DNA of 64,000 nt, from contig JANQKS010000018.1 in the NCBI GenBank assembly GCA_028281005.1, forward strand, positions 1 to 64,000. Direction: 5' to 3'. A program made the translations under genes and the position numbers. Shown in pieces: positions 37,697 to 49,200 of this stretch (position 1 is the stretch's first letter; the number at the start of each line of letters is the position of its first letter). This DNA comes from Pseudomonadales bacterium (GTDB lineage: Bacteria; Pseudomonadota; Gammaproteobacteria; Pseudomonadales; Azotimanducaceae). The notes below the pieces were generated by a model. That model did no database searches and was not told the DNA's origin. It saw only the letters and a program-made list of their open reading frames with translations.

Positions 37697-39154
37697 ATGA
37701 GCTCAAACGTCCCAGTCCTTGTAGGTATCGCGCAGCTAGAGCAGCGTGTCGACGGCCCGGCAATCGCCAAAGAACCCATTGAATTAATGATCGACGCGGT
37801 ACACGCGGCAGCTGCTGATGCCGGCAGTTCGGAGTTGCTGAACGCCAGCGCAGTGCGGGTGGTCCGCGGTATTTGGCCCTATCAAAACCCCGCCAAGGCC
37901 GTGGCGGAAGCGATTGGCAATCCCAACGCGGAAACCGGTTTAACGCCGTTCGGCGGCAACTTTGTGCAAACCACGGTGAACAAGTCCTGCCTGGATATCC
38001 AGGCCGGTAAACACGACGTGATCATCATTACCGGCGCGGAATGTGGCAATACGCAAGCCAAAGCCGCGCGTGCCAACTTGGAGCTTGAGTGGCAAGAGCT
38101 GCCCGGCACCCCGGACGTATGGATGGGTGAAGAGGTAGAAATGCGCCACCCAGCGGAAAAAGCGATTCGTCTAGGCCGGCCCATACAGATTTATCCGATC
38201 TTCGAAATTGCTTTGCGTCACCATCTTGGTCTAGGCGTAGAAGAGCACCTGCAAAAGGTCTCTGAGCTGTGGGCAGGCTTTAGTGCGGTCGCCGCCGACA
38301 ACCCGCACGCATGGATCAGGGATGCCAAAAGCGCAGAGGAGATCCGCACGGCGTCCGCGGTGAATCGGCCGGTGTCTTTTCCTTATCCGAAGTTCATGAA
38401 TTCCAACAACAATGTTGACCAAGGTGCCGCGTTAATCCTGTGTTCGCAAGACAAAGCCAAGGCTTTGGGTATTCCCGCAGAGAAGTGGGTATACCCGTGG
38501 GCGGGCACAGACGCCCACGACCACTATTTTGTGTCCAATCGCGACAACCTCTACAGCTCACCGGGCATCCGCTTCGCCGGCGGTCGCTGTCTTGAGCTGG
38601 CCAACACCGAGGTCGGTGAGCTCGCCATGGTTGACGTATACAGCTGTTTTCCAGTGGCGGTACAAGTGGCCGCGGCGGAACTGGGGTTGGATGTGAATAA
38701 ACCCCTCACCGTGACCGGCGGCTTGACTTGGGCCGGCGGGCCACTCAACAACTACGTCATGCACTCCATCGCCCGTATGGCGGAACTGTTGCGCACGCAG
38801 CCAGGCGAACGAGGGTTAATCACGGCCAACGGCGGGTATCTCACCAAACACGCCTTCGGCGTGTATTCCACCGAAGCGCCTTCGCAGCCGTTTCAACATG
38901 AAGACCTCCAGGCCAAGGTGGATGCCACCTACAAGCGTGAGGTCGTGGAGCAACATCACGGCCAAGCCCAAGTGGAAGGCTACAGCGTGATGTATGGCGC
39001 GGAAGGCCCAGACAAAGCCTTTGTCGCCTGCCGCTTGGATGACGGGCGCCGCGTCTGGGCAGTGAACGATGAGCCGGACGTGCTTACCGATATGATCAAA
39101 CAGGAGTACTGCGGGCGCAGCCTGCAAATTGCGGGGAACGTTGCCAGCTTCTGA
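37697..39154 (+). CDS. SCP2-type thiolase-like protein (acetyl-CoA acetyltransferase family)
   Basis: A 485-aa thiolase-fold protein with a C-terminal extension. It has a VLVGIAQLEQRVDGP opening, QTTVNKSCLDIQAGKHDVIIITGAE, VDVYSCFPVAVQVAAAELG and GGLTWAGGPLNNYVMHSIARM, as in SCP2/lipid-transfer-like thiolases. The canonical nucleophilic CGSS motif is not present at the expected place, as is common in this branch. The last about 90 residues (VEGYSVMYG...ACRLDDGRRVW) look like an OB-type appended domain. Likely coexpressed with the thiolase 10 bp upstream in acyl-CoA breakdown; exact substrate unknown. Confidence 0.82.
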   Translation: MSSNVPVLVGIAQLEQRVDGPAIAKEPIELMIDAVHAAAADAGSSELLNASAVRVVRGIWPYQNPAKAVAEAIGNPNAETGLTPFGGNFVQTTVNKSCLDIQAGKHDVIIITGAECGNTQAKAARANLELEWQELPGTPDVWMGEEVEMRHPAEKAIRLGRPIQIYPIFEIALRHHLGLGVEEHLQKVSELWAGFSAVAADNPHAWIRDAKSAEEIRTASAVNRPVSFPYPKFMNSNNNVDQGAALILCSQDKAKALGIPAEKWVYPWAGTDAHDHYFVSNRDNLYSSPGIRFAGGRCLELANTEVGELAMVDVYSCFPVAVQVAAAELGLDVNKPLTVTGGLTWAGGPLNNYVMHSIARMAELLRTQPGERGLITANGGYLTKHAFGVYSTEAPSQPFQHEDLQAKVDATYKREVVEQHHGQAQVEGYSVMYGAEGPDKAFVACRLDDGRRVWAVNDEPDVLTDMIKQEYCGRSLQIAGNVASF

Positions 39155-39590
39155 TCAAAGCCCAACGATTGCTTACCCTGCCGGTGTTGGCCGTCGCCTC
39201 GGTGCCCTCCTGTACGATGCCTTATTAGTCATCGCTATTTGGATGGGCACCCTGTTTTTCTGGGTGATTTTGAACGACGGTGAAGCGGTCACCGGCTTGT
39301 TTGTCCAGTTGGTCCTGCTGCTGGAGCTGGCCGGATTCTACCTTTACTTCTGGTCGCGCCAGGGGCAGACCTTGGGGATGACTTCTTGGCGCATCAAGGT
39401 GGTGGATAGTTCCGGCCAACGGCCGAGTACCAAACAGTTGTGCATACGCCTATTGGCAGCGCCCCTGTCGTTTATCAGCTGCGGGATCGGCTACCTGTGG
39501 TTTTACATTGGTGACCGGCGCCAGACTTGGCACGACAGGCTCAGCGACACCATGGTGGTGCATATCCCGAAAGACAAAAGCAATTCTTAA
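39141..39590 (+). CDS. RDD family membrane protein
   Basis: About 149 aa with the RDD signature: GVGRRLGALLYDALLV (Arg then Asp in helix 1), a second helix region and TLGMTSWRIKVVD, ending in RRQTWHDRLSDTMVV. Function is not settled; some members are linked to ion transport or lipid-A contexts. The start is uncertain: TTG 39141 or TTG 39129, both overlapping the upstream thiolase-like gene, neither with a good ribosome-binding site. Its last 4 bp overlap the convergent lptF end. Confidence 0.82.
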   Translation: MPASDQSPTIAYPAGVGRRLGALLYDALLVIAIWMGTLFFWVILNDGEAVTGLFVQLVLLLELAGFYLYFWSRQGQTLGMTSWRIKVVDSSGQRPSTKQLCIRLLAAPLSFISCGIGYLWFYIGDRRQTWHDRLSDTMVVHIPKDKSNS

Positions 39591-40657
39591 CGCGCGCCTA
39601 CCGGACGCGCGAGCTGGCGCAATAGATAAACACCTACCGCCGCAAACACCGCGTGCACCGGCCACAGGCCAAGACTAGGCGACAGTTCACGCTCGGCGAT
39701 GGCATTTTGCGCGAGCAGCAACAATAGGTAGTACACCAACATCAGTAACGCGCCGGGTACTATTTTCGCAAAACGCCCTTGCCGCGGGCGCACCCGGGAC
39801 ACACCCACCGCCATGAGGCCGCCAATCACGGCAAACACCGGTAGGGCAACACGCCAATGCCACTCAGCACGGGCCTTCGGATCGTCACCCAAGTCCCCCA
39901 TCGGTAAAGCTTCAACGTCAAGACTGTCGTTGCCACGTTCCACCGCTTCCAAACGCTGGCGTAACTCAGCAAATTCCATAGTGCGCATATCCACCCCGTC
40001 GGGACCGCTTTCGTATCGTTTGCCGTTGCTGAGAACGAGGTAATGAAAGCCGTCTTGCGGGTCGATTTCTTGGGTGCCCTGTTCCGCCCAAACATTGACA
40101 CTGCGACCTTCCTCCAGGCGTTGTGACAGAAACACGTCATACAAGACCGTGCGGTCGTCAGACATCGCCCGACTGTAGGTCACACGTTTGCCGCGATCGT
40201 AGGTGTGAAACGTTCCCGGATTCACCGCTTCGAACTCCGATTGGGCACGTTGCTCCGCCAAATACTCCGCCAGTACCCGTTGTGACAAGGGAGTTAACAC
40301 CCACGCGAGAACCGCCACCATCACCACCACCAAGCTCAGACACAAGCTGACCCAACCAAGCAGTTTGGCGGTGCTGACCCCCGCGCCTTGCAACACAACC
40401 ATCTCCTGATCGGCGTAGAACCGTCCCAGGGTCAACACGATGGCAACATAGGCGGCGAAAGGTGCCACCAGCTGCACAAATTCAGGCATACGCAGACCAA
40501 TGATGGTCATGACCGTAGCGCCGGTGTATTTGCCTAACGCGGCGTCTTGCAGGTAGCCAATGAAGCGTCCACCCACCGCCACCAGCAACAACATCAGCAG
40601 CGTGACGGTGAAGACCGCCAACAGTTCGCGATTTAGATACTTGGCTGCAACAGACAT
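39587..40657 (-). CDS. lptF: LPS export ABC transporter permease LptF
   Basis: Inner-membrane permease of the LptB2FG complex that extracts lipopolysaccharide and passes it to LptC/LptA. 356 aa, with three N-terminal helices, a periplasmic beta-jellyroll (about residues 125-265) and three C-terminal helices. Conserved cytoplasmic segment FYADQEMVVLQGAGVSTAKLL is the coupling helix. Called LptF rather than LptG because it is divergent from pepA, the usual lptF position. The lptG gene that normally follows is absent; a convergent RDD gene lies there instead. Confidence 0.9.
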   Translation of the reverse strand: MSVAAKYLNRELLAVFTVTLLMLLLVAVGGRFIGYLQDAALGKYTGATVMTIIGLRMPEFVQLVAPFAAYVAIVLTLGRFYADQEMVVLQGAGVSTAKLLGWVSLCLSLVVVMVAVLAWVLTPLSQRVLAEYLAEQRAQSEFEAVNPGTFHTYDRGKRVTYSRAMSDDRTVLYDVFLSQRLEEGRSVNVWAEQGTQEIDPQDGFHYLVLSNGKRYESGPDGVDMRTMEFAELRQRLEAVERGNDSLDVEALPMGDLGDDPKARAEWHWRVALPVFAVIGGLMAVGVSRVRPRQGRFAKIVPGALLMLVYYLLLLLAQNAIAERELSPSLGLWPVHAVFAAVGVYLLRQLARPVGAR

Positions 40658-40677
40658 ATGCCGGTGTGATGTTTTAA

Positions 40678-40707
40678 ATTAGAATGGCGCACTTTTAAAC
40701 AAGACAA
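40678..40707 (-). promoter_or_regulatory. candidate sigma70 promoter for lptF
   Basis: On the minus strand TTGTCT (40702-40707) and TCTAAT (40678-40683) are 18 bp apart, about 20 bp before the lptF start codon. The site lies in the 61-bp gap shared with the divergent pepA gene, so regulation may be coordinated. Confidence 0.4.
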
Positions 40708-40718
40708 ACTTCGATCCT

Positions 40719-42167
40719 ATGAAATACAGCCTAACCGACGGCACCTTACACGAACTGCGTACCCCATGTCTGGTGGCATCCCTTAAGACCGCAAAAAGCG
40801 TCGCCCGCGCGCTCGGCCATAGCGATATCTTTTCCCGCAGCACAGCCGATTTCAAGGATCAGGCGGAACAAATCCTGGTGATCAACCTACCTGGAGCGGT
40901 TAGCCGTCTGCTCATCGTCGGCGGCGCCGAAGCAGCGATGTCCGCAGATGCTTATCGCAAGATGGCCAATGCGGCTGCCAATGCGTTGTTAAAGCTGCCA
41001 GTTAAACAAGCGGTGATGGCGTTAGCCGGCAGCCGCGCCCAAGGCAAAAACACCGAGTGGAAGCTCAGAACGCTCACCCACGCCATGAGTTACGCCGCCT
41101 ACCGTTACGGCAAACACAAAAGCAAGGCACCGGCTGCACCGGACCTAAACACGCTACGGCTGCACGTCGCCAACAAAAAAGACGCCGCTAATGCGATGAA
41201 ATTTGGCAACGCGCTGGATGCCGGTTTGGCGTTGAGCCGGGATTTAGGCAACGAACCACCGAATGTCTGTAACCCAACCTACGTATTGCGCGAAGCGCGC
41301 AAACTTGGCCGTCACCCGAATGTCAAAGTGACCAGCCTCAACGAAAAACAAATGGCCGACGCAAACATGGGCGCATTCCTGGCTGTGTCCAAAGGCAGCG
41401 ACACACCCGGGCACCTCATTGTCATTCAATACAACGGCGGCAAGCGCGGTGAGGCGCCGGTGGCGCTGGTGGGTAAAGGCATCACTTTCGATACCGGCGG
41501 GATCTCACTGAAACCCCCGCCGGCCATGGACGAAATGAAGTTCGACATGTGTGGGGCCGCGGCCGTACTCGGCGCAACCAAGGCCGCCATTGAGGCTGGC
41601 TTGAAGCTTAACTTGGTGACGGTGGTGGCCGCGGCGGAAAATATGCCCAGCGGCGGTGCCACTCGCCCCGGTGACATCGTCACATCGTCTTCGGGCAAAA
41701 CCATCGAGATTCTCAACACCGACGCGGAAGGCCGCTTGGTGTTGTGTGATGCCTTAACACATGTGCAAAAGTTTAAACCCAGCACCATCATCGATGTCGC
41801 TACGCTGACCGGCGCCTGCATTGTAGCGTTGGGTTCTCACGCCAGTGCCGTGTATGCCAACGACGAAAGCCTGGCCAAAGCACTGTTAAAAGCCGGTGAT
41901 GAAAGTGGTGACAAAGCTTGGCAAATGCCTTTATGGGACGAATATCAATCTGCACTGAAGAGCAACTTCGCAGACATGGCAAACGTCGGCGGCCGCGACG
42001 CCGGCAGTGTCACGGCCGCTTGTTTCCTGTCGCGTTTTGTCGAAGAGACCCAATGGGCGCATATGGACGTCGCCGGCAGCGCCTTTATGGGCGGGCCGCG
42101 CAAAGGCGCCACCGGACGCCCGGTACCGTTGCTGTTTACGTACTTGTGGGAACAAGCCAACGGCTAG
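40719..42167 (+). CDS. pepA: leucyl aminopeptidase (PepA/M17)
   Basis: Hexameric cytosolic M17 aminopeptidase with two metal ions; PepA also binds DNA in E. coli for cer recombination and carAB control. 482 aa. The M17 signature NTDAEGRL starts at residue 333; GKGITFDTGGISLKP and the catalytic-lysine/metal region DEMKFDMCGAAAV are upstream. An N-terminal macro-like domain covers about 1-150. Divergent from lptF and followed by holC 3 bp later. Confidence 0.96.
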   Translation: MKYSLTDGTLHELRTPCLVASLKTAKSVARALGHSDIFSRSTADFKDQAEQILVINLPGAVSRLLIVGGAEAAMSADAYRKMANAAANALLKLPVKQAVMALAGSRAQGKNTEWKLRTLTHAMSYAAYRYGKHKSKAPAAPDLNTLRLHVANKKDAANAMKFGNALDAGLALSRDLGNEPPNVCNPTYVLREARKLGRHPNVKVTSLNEKQMADANMGAFLAVSKGSDTPGHLIVIQYNGGKRGEAPVALVGKGITFDTGGISLKPPPAMDEMKFDMCGAAAVLGATKAAIEAGLKLNLVTVVAAAENMPSGGATRPGDIVTSSSGKTIEILNTDAEGRLVLCDALTHVQKFKPSTIIDVATLTGACIVALGSHASAVYANDESLAKALLKAGDESGDKAWQMPLWDEYQSALKSNFADMANVGGRDAGSVTAACFLSRFVEETQWAHMDVAGSAFMGGPRKGATGRPVPLLFTYLWEQANG

Positions 42168-42170
42168 TGT

Positions 42171-42611
42171 ATGACGCGGGTGGATTTCTACATTCTAGAC
42201 GATCAATCCCTGGACGCCAGCATGCGCTTCGCCTGCCGCCTGGGATTGAAAGCCTACCTGTCAGGCCACCCCGTGCATGTGCATGTTGAAGACGCCGGCG
42301 CGGCGGCGGAACTGGATGAGCTGATGTGGGACTATCCCCAACACCGCTTTTTGCCGCATGAGATCCTCGCCGATGATGGGCAACCCAGCAGCCCAATTCA
42401 TATTGGTTTTCATCCGCCCCATCACACCGAGGGCCTGTTGATTAACCTCGGCGCCGAGGTACCCGCCTTTTTTGGGCGCTTTGACCGCGTCGCGGAAATT
42501 GTGGTGGCGGATACCCGCGAGCAGGGGCGCACTCGCTACGCACACTACCGTGACCGCGGCTATCCATTACATCACCACGAGTTGAATAACTGGGAACACG
42601 CCGGTGGTTAA
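42171..42611 (+). CDS. holC: DNA polymerase III subunit chi
   Basis: Clamp-loader accessory subunit that binds single-strand binding protein. 146 aa, the expected size. Opening TRVDFYILDDQSLDASMRFACRL-type and the later RFLPHEI and ADTREQGRTRYAHYRDRGYPL are recognisable family segments. Set between pepA and valS as in most gammaproteobacteria. Overlaps or abuts the next small gene. Confidence 0.92.
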   Translation: MTRVDFYILDDQSLDASMRFACRLGLKAYLSGHPVHVHVEDAGAAAELDELMWDYPQHRFLPHEILADDGQPSSPIHIGFHPPHHTEGLLINLGAEVPAFFGRFDRVAEIVVADTREQGRTRYAHYRDRGYPLHHHELNNWEHAGG

Positions 42612-42615
42612 ACCC

Positions 42616-43098
42616 ATGGATCCGAACCAAGAACGCGACGAGCCGGATGAGTTCATCGAAGATTTAAAGTCCATCAAAGACCTCTTGGACGAAGAAGACG
42701 CAGCATCAGCGAACTCGACTGCAGAAGCAGCAGTTGATGAAGATGCGGTGCCATTGTTAGACGATCAGATAGACAACGTCGTCTCCGAGCACATGGGTGA
42801 TGACACTTTCCAAACTTTACTGAGTGATACCTGGCGTGATTCGGTGGAAGAGATGTTCGAAGAAGCGCGCTCCAGCATCGAAGCCAACAGCACCGCCTGG
42901 TTGCCTGAACACACCGATGAACTTGCCGAAGCCCTGAAGATCCGCATCGACGCCAGTGTACGGGCATGGCTGGCAGAAACACTGGAAGCCAACATAGGAC
43001 GTTTGCGCGAACGCATCGTCAGCGAACTATCCACCGAAATCCTCAATCACATGCGAGCCAAAATTGGCAATGCCAGCGGGCCGGAGCACAAGACCTAA
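42616..43098 (+). CDS. acidic protein of unknown function between holC and valS
   Basis: About 160 aa, strongly acidic in the first 70 residues ([20 protein letters not shown], then many Asp/Glu), with a helix-rich C-terminal half (LADALK-like helices ending in [15 protein letters not shown]). A protein with a short VPLLDDQID-like motif is found at this locus in pseudomonads and relatives, with no known role. ATG 42616 is preferred to GTG 42604, which overlaps holC. The end meets valS, whose ATG lies 4 bp downstream. Confidence 0.75.
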   Translation: MDPNQERDEPDEFIEDLKSIKDLLDEEDAASANSTAEAAVDEDAVPLLDDQIDNVVSEHMGDDTFQTLLSDTWRDSVEEMFEEARSSIEANSTAWLPEHTDELAEALKIRIDASVRAWLAETLEANIGRLRERIVSELSTEILNHMRAKIGNASGPEHKT

Positions 43099-43102
43099 CA
43101 CC

Positions 43103-45883
43103 ATGGACAGCAGTTTCGATCCACATGCCATAGAACAAGACCTCTACCGCCATTGGGAGCAGGAGAACTACTTTGCACCCAGCGGCAACGGCGAAGGTTA
43201 CTGTGTGCTGATCCCGCCGCCCAACGTCACCGGCACGCTGCACATGGGTCATGCCTTTAACCAGACGTTGATGGATACGTTGATTCGCTATCAGCGCATG
43301 AAAGGTAAACGCACGTTGTGGCAGACGGGCACGGATCATGCCGGTATCGCCACACAAATGTTGGTGGAACGCCAGCTCAATGAACAAGGCATCCAACGCG
43401 ACGCGCTAGGGCGTGAAGCATTTATCGAAAAGGTTTGGGAGTGGCGCGAACAATCCGGCGGCACCATCAACCAACAAATCCGCCGCATGGGCTCGAGCCT
43501 CGATTGGTCACGAGATCGCTTCACCATGGATGACGCCTACGCGGAGGCGGTCTTGGAGGTGTTTGAGCGTCTCTACGACGAAGGTCTAATTTACAAAGGC
43601 CAACGCCTGGTCAATTGGGATCCGCAGCTGCGCACCGCCATCTCCGATTTAGAAGTAGAGAACCACGACGAACAGGGCCATTTGTGGCACTTCCACTACC
43701 CATTGCTGGACGACTTAACCACTAAAGACGGCGCCGCTGTATTGACGGTCGCGACCACCCGGCCAGAGACCATGCTTGGTGACACCGCGGTGGCGGTACA
43801 TCCGGATGATGAACGGTATGCACACTTGGTGGGTGGTTTTGTGAATTTGCCTCTGGTCGACCGCCGCATCCCTATCATTGCCGACGAATACGTCGATATG
43901 GAGTTTGGCACCGGCTGCGTGAAGATCACCCCGGCGCATGACTTTAACGACAATGAGGTAGGGGCCCGCCACGACCTACCGTTGATCAACATCTTCACCA
44001 CTGATGCGGCCATCAACGACAACGCGCCAGCACAGTACCAAGGTATGAGCCGTGAGGAGGCACGCAAAGCCGTGGTGGCCGATCTGGATGCCTTGGATTT
44101 GTTAGGCGAAGTCAAAGACCATGCCCTGATGGTGCCCCGCGGCGACCGCTCCGGCGCCATCATTGAACCTTTTCTCACCGACCAATGGTTTGTGGAAATG
44201 ACCCCCTTGGCCAAACCGGCCATCGAGGCGGTGGAAAACGGTGACATTAAATTTGTGCCTAAGCAGTACGAGAACGTGTACTTCTCCTGGATGCGCGACA
44301 TCCAAGATTGGACCATCAGCCGCCAACAATGGTGGGGACATCAGATACCGGCCTACTACGACGCCCAAGGCAACGTCTACGTTGCCAAATCAGCCGATGC
44401 GGCACGCGCAAAGTACAACCTGCCTGCTGATACGGCACTCACCCAAGACACCGATGTGTTGGAAACCTGGTTTTCTTCCGCATTGTGGCCGTTCGCAACC
44501 TTGGGTTGGCCTGACGAAACCGTTGAACTGGATCAGTTCCTGCCCACCGATACCTTAATCACCGGACACGACATCATTTTCTTCTGGGTGGCCAGAATGA
44601 TCATGATGACGCTGCATTTCACCGACCGCATTCCTTTCCACACGGTGTACGTGCATGGCCTGGTGCGCGACGGTGAAGGTAACAAAATGTCCAAAACCAA
44701 GGGGAATGGCCTGGACCCGTTGGATTTTATCGACGGTATTTCGCTGGATGAATTGGTGACCAAACGCACCTCCAACCTCACCCAGCCACAGCTGGCGCCC
44801 AAAATAGAAAAGGCCACACGCAAAGACTTCCCCGACGGCATTCCTTCTTATGGCACGGATGCATTGCGGTTCACCTTCTGCGCCCTGGCGACTACGGGAC
44901 GGGACGTTAAGTTTGATCTGAACCGCATCGAGGGTTATCGCAACTTCTGCAACAAGCTGTGGAACGCCACCAAGTTTGTTTTGATGAACACCGAAGATTT
45001 TGTGCCCGACGCAACCGCCGAGTTGAGCACCGTGGACCGCTGGATGCTGAGTAAAACCCACCAACTCATCAAAGACGCCGAGTACGCTCTGGCCACCTAT
45101 CGGTTTGATATCTTTGCCAGCGCCGTTTACGAGTTTGCCTGGCATGAATACTGCGACTGGTACGTAGAGCTGAGTAAACCGCTGCTGTGGGACGACACGA
45201 TCAGCGCTGCCGAAAAACAAGGTACTCGACGTACTCTGCTCGAGGTGTTGGAAACCTTACTCAGAGTGGTACATCCGGTCATGCCTTTCATCACCGAAAC
45301 GCTGTGGCATCAAGTAGCACCACGCCTGCAGGTCACCCATGACACCATTATGCTGCAGGAGTATCCCCAGGCAGGGGAATTTACCGAAGACAACGACGCG
45401 GTCGCTCAAATTGAGTGGTTGAAACAGATCATCAGCGGGCTACGTAATATACGTGGTGAGGCCAACATCAAACCCAATCAAAGCATTCCGCTGCTGCTAC
45501 AAGGCGGCGGCGATGGGGATCGCAACCGCTCCGTAGCCACCGCCAGCATGCTGCAACGCCTGGCTAACGTCAGCGAGTTCAGCTGGTTAGAAGACGATGC
45601 CGAGTCGCCACCCCATGCGCTTGCCCTCGTGGGCGACTTAAAAGTGATGGTGCCGCTGGCGGGTTTGATTGATGCCACCGCGGAGCGCAACCGGTTAGAC
45701 AAAGAGCTCAACAAAGCCCAACAAGATCTTCAACGGATCGAAAAGAAGCTGGGGAATCAGAACTTCGTGGCCAAGGCGCCCGTCGAAGTGGTGGAGAAAG
45801 AGCGCGACAAGGCCACCGATCTGCAGAGCCGCATTGCAACCCTGACAGACCAGATGACCAAACTCGCCGAACTAGCCGAGTGA
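43103..45883 (+). CDS. valS: valyl-tRNA synthetase
   Basis: Class I aminoacyl-tRNA synthetase, 926 aa from ATG 43103 (E. coli 951). HIGH-type motif TLHMGHAF lies near residues 45-52 and the KMSKT motif ([14 protein letters not shown]) near 527. An editing (CP1) domain with [17 protein letters not shown] lies between them; the C-terminus has the coiled-coil arm with Lys/Glu-rich heptads ([20 protein letters not shown]). An in-frame extension to 43064 overlaps the preceding gene and is not conserved. Confidence 0.97.
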   Translation: MDSSFDPHAIEQDLYRHWEQENYFAPSGNGEGYCVLIPPPNVTGTLHMGHAFNQTLMDTLIRYQRMKGKRTLWQTGTDHAGIATQMLVERQLNEQGIQRDALGREAFIEKVWEWREQSGGTINQQIRRMGSSLDWSRDRFTMDDAYAEAVLEVFERLYDEGLIYKGQRLVNWDPQLRTAISDLEVENHDEQGHLWHFHYPLLDDLTTKDGAAVLTVATTRPETMLGDTAVAVHPDDERYAHLVGGFVNLPLVDRRIPIIADEYVDMEFGTGCVKITPAHDFNDNEVGARHDLPLINIFTTDAAINDNAPAQYQGMSREEARKAVVADLDALDLLGEVKDHALMVPRGDRSGAIIEPFLTDQWFVEMTPLAKPAIEAVENGDIKFVPKQYENVYFSWMRDIQDWTISRQQWWGHQIPAYYDAQGNVYVAKSADAARAKYNLPADTALTQDTDVLETWFSSALWPFATLGWPDETVELDQFLPTDTLITGHDIIFFWVARMIMMTLHFTDRIPFHTVYVHGLVRDGEGNKMSKTKGNGLDPLDFIDGISLDELVTKRTSNLTQPQLAPKIEKATRKDFPDGIPSYGTDALRFTFCALATTGRDVKFDLNRIEGYRNFCNKLWNATKFVLMNTEDFVPDATAELSTVDRWMLSKTHQLIKDAEYALATYRFDIFASAVYEFAWHEYCDWYVELSKPLLWDDTISAAEKQGTRRTLLEVLETLLRVVHPVMPFITETLWHQVAPRLQVTHDTIMLQEYPQAGEFTEDNDAVAQIEWLKQIISGLRNIRGEANIKPNQSIPLLLQGGGDGDRNRSVATASMLQRLANVSEFSWLEDDAESPPHALALVGDLKVMVPLAGLIDATAERNRLDKELNKAQQDLQRIEKKLGNQNFVAKAPVEVVEKERDKATDLQSRIATLTDQMTKLAELAE

Positions 45884-45910
45884 AGCTTGCTTGGCGTGGC
45901 TTGGTGTGGC

Positions 45911-46225
45911 TTAGTGCTCTTCTATAGCATCCACCTGCCGCATATCGGTGATACGGCGGGTGCCGTCATCAAACTGCAGGTATTCAAACTCCACTAACAT
46001 ACCCTCTTCCAACATGGTGAAGGCGCCGTAGCTGTTGTTGATCTCGACTTCAGCGTTCATCGAAACGCTGTAGTCGTAACCACCTATTTGCGCCGTGTGG
46101 TTGCCGAAGTTAAGTTTATCGATGCGTCCTTGCCCTTCACCTTGAGGCGCAAACTCCTGAGCCTGAACCGGGCTTAACAACAGTGCCAGGGCACCGGTGC
46201 AAATGAGACGATGTAGTACTTTCAT
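45911..46225 (-). CDS. pilY2: PilY2-like small secreted protein
   Basis: About 104 aa with a clear signal peptide (LICTGALALLLSPVQAQ) and a small beta-rich mature domain: GRIDKLNFGNHTAQIGGYDYSVSMNAEV and LEEGMLVEFEYLQ. Size and position directly after pilY1 match Pseudomonas PilY2, whose role in pilus biogenesis is not settled. ATG 46225 is chosen (MKVLHR). It is convergent with valS. Confidence 0.75.
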   Translation of the reverse strand: MKVLHRLICTGALALLLSPVQAQEFAPQGEGQGRIDKLNFGNHTAQIGGYDYSVSMNAEVEINNSYGAFTMLEEGMLVEFEYLQFDDGTRRITDMRQVDAIEEH

Positions 46226-46272
46226 CACGTTCTCCATAGTGTCTTTTTTCAGCCTTGTTTAGCGCTACCTAT

Positions 46273-49200
46273 TTAGTCCGCCTGCAGCGTTGTCCAGGAC
46301 AAGCGGCCGGTCTTGGCATCGTTGATGTCACGAATGCGTCGAGAGATACACTCGTTACCGCCACAGATGAACAAGAAGTCGGTATCCCCTTCCCCGCCAA
46401 GGGTCGAAAGGTCCACCAACTGACCGTCTAACTGGCTGTGGTCAAACAACAGGCCAGCGGTGAAGTTTTCACCATCCACTTCCAACAGGTCGTTTTCATC
46501 CACGTAACCGTCCACGTTGAAGTCAACGATCGCTTCACCCGGATCGCCACCGGTCAGGCCATCTAAGATAAGGAGGGCGCCAGGGCGCGAACCGAAACAG
46601 GAGGTTGCGTTACTGGAAGGCAACACGGTCGTGGTGAGGATCGCGCCGTCGCGGAAGATGAATCGGCGAATGGCTTTTTCACCCGGGAACTGCACATCCG
46701 GCGGCGCGTTACCGCTGATGTCGGTATTGGTTTCGCCGGATATGGTTTCTTCAGCCCGCACCATGTCCAGGTCGATGTACCAACCGTACACACCTGGTTC
46801 GGTGTCTTCCGCGGTATAAGATACCGCGTTGCTGGTCACGATCCGGCGTGTCTGAGCAGGGTCCAGCGAATCATCAACTACGTTGGTGATCTCCTGCTCA
46901 ACCAAACGCACTTCCTTAGTGTTGTCGTTTGCAGTCGGCGGGCTGCTCACCAGCGGATCCCAGATGGTGTAGATCGACTGTATGTCCGTATCACTGCCGT
47001 CTTCATCTGTAATGAAGCTACCGGTACCGAAGGTCACCAGGAAACCGTTCTTCTCGGGGTGTTTAACGACCAGCGGGCGTGACAGGATCGGTTGGATGGT
47101 GACATCGCCGTTGCCGTCTTCGTAGTTGGCGGTAAACAAGCGTACAACCTTCCAACTGTTGGTGTTGGCGCCTTCCACTTCAAAGCGGAATAAGTTACCG
47201 AGGCGGTCACCGGCATAGACCAGGTCCACGGTGCCGTCGAGGTTTTTGTCCACCGCGGTTGGGCTGCCCAACGCGTTCGGGAAACCTTCCAACGGTTCTC
47301 CCGGCAGCGGCACACCGTAACCGGTGCTGAGTTTGACAAAGTCACCTGACTGCCAGCCGTCCAGGCCGCGGTCCATGAACAAGACAAACAGGGTTGCGAT
47401 ACCGGACGTTGAGTTGGTGCCGTTTCCGAAGATCGCCACCCATTCATTTTCGTTGTCGGTATCCAAGATGTTGCTCATGGTCACCACCGGCAGAGACAGC
47501 GAGTAACCCATGTCTTTCACCGGGTTGCCGTCGAAGTCGGTGATGGCACCCACGGAGCCACCCAGCGGGTTGCCGGAGGTATCTACCGGGTAGGTATCAT
47601 CCGCATCGGTGAATTCCCACAGCACCGCGTCCTTAGCAGTTGCTTCGTCGGCAAACTGGGTGTCCGGGTCCGTGACGTTCAGCGCAAAGAAGCTTTTACC
47701 GCCTGCACCAAGACCACCCACCAACGTCGTCAACCACTGCTTGGACGAAGAGGTAGAGGGGCGCATGTAGACGTCGTTCAAGCGCGGCGACAAATCAACA
47801 TAATAGTCGTGCAAGTAGAACGCTGACGGGAAGTTATTTAGCTTATTGCTGTACGGCAGCGAGGCGTCCATGATCATGTTAGGTACATAACCCATCACCT
47901 CGACACCGGTTTCCGCATCAAAGCCGTGCAACATGCCGTCGTTGGCACCGACGTAGACGATCTTGCGACGGTCTTTCACGTCGTTTACCCACTGGGAGTA
48001 CAGATCGTCGACTGGGAAAGGTGATTGGTCACGGTTAATACCGCGAGGCTCACCTACAAACACCGGGCTTGAGTTGACGATGTCGCCCAACAAACCTTCT
48101 TCGTCAAGGCGTTCGCGCAGCGTACCGCCCGGTTCCTCGAAGGTGCGTTCACCGCGGATGAAGTTCACTTCGTTTTCATCCAAGGTCAGCTGTTGGTTTG
48201 CCGTGAGCTCGTTGTAGCGGAACGGCATACCTGAGTTGCTGGAAGGATCGTAAGTAAAGATCACCCGCTCTTCCGGCGTCAGGCCGCCGTCCGCGTCAGC
48301 GTCTAACAAGCGCGCCGCACCCCAGGTCGGGTCAGCCGCAATGATACCGTCGGTGCTGACCACGCTGGCGGTCAACTCACCGGTGCGGTTACGCAGGTCG
48401 TAGAAGCCGCGATACAGCAAGGTGCCTTCACGCAACGAAGTTGAGTTGAAGGCTGCAGCAGAACTTGAAGACACCGCTTGAGTGAACTCACGGAACGCCG
48501 CACCTACCGCGCTCTTCAACGCTTCCGGACTACCGGCATTAAGGAAGCGCCCGCGGCCATTGATGGCAGCGTGCAACATGTCATCAATTTTCGCATTCGG
48601 TGCCGAAGTGGGGCTCGGCCACGCGATGGTATCGGTGGCGTCTGCCGCTTCAGCGCTAGCCGCGTCGATATCCGGCTCCACGCCAAAGGCGATCGTAAAC
48701 GTCTTCATGTGCTGGTGAATCAGATCAAACGAGCTGTCGAAGGTACCGTCCGGTACACCGCGGATGTCCGCGCTCGACAGCGGTACCCCGTCTTCGTAGC
48801 TGGGGAACAAGTCGTTTTCATAGTAGTACATGGCGATATCGGCCAACGTATCACTGTGAGTGTCCGCGTACTTACCGCCATCCCAGATGCCGTCGCCATC
48901 GGTATCAAAATTACCGGAGCGCGGGGCGCTTCCGTTCCAGTATCCGTCGGAGAACAACAGCGTGAAGTTCTGCTGACAGATACCCTCAGGGACCGGCAGG
49001 GAAGGACAATCGCGGTTGTCATGGGTACAACCCAAAATTCTACCCGCGTCGTTCAAAGCCCGGCGCAGCGGAGTGCTGCCGCTGGAGTTGGTTTTGTAGA
49101 TCTCCTCCAGCAGTTCCTGCTTTTCACCTTCCCAATAGTATTCGTTCATTTCCGCCACGGGTTCATTGCTGCGGCGGTTGATGGTTTCGTAGCCTACGCG

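Noticed and set aside
44555-45220. Minus-strand open frame of 221 codons
   Set aside because: Antisense to valS; no motif and no ribosome-binding site.
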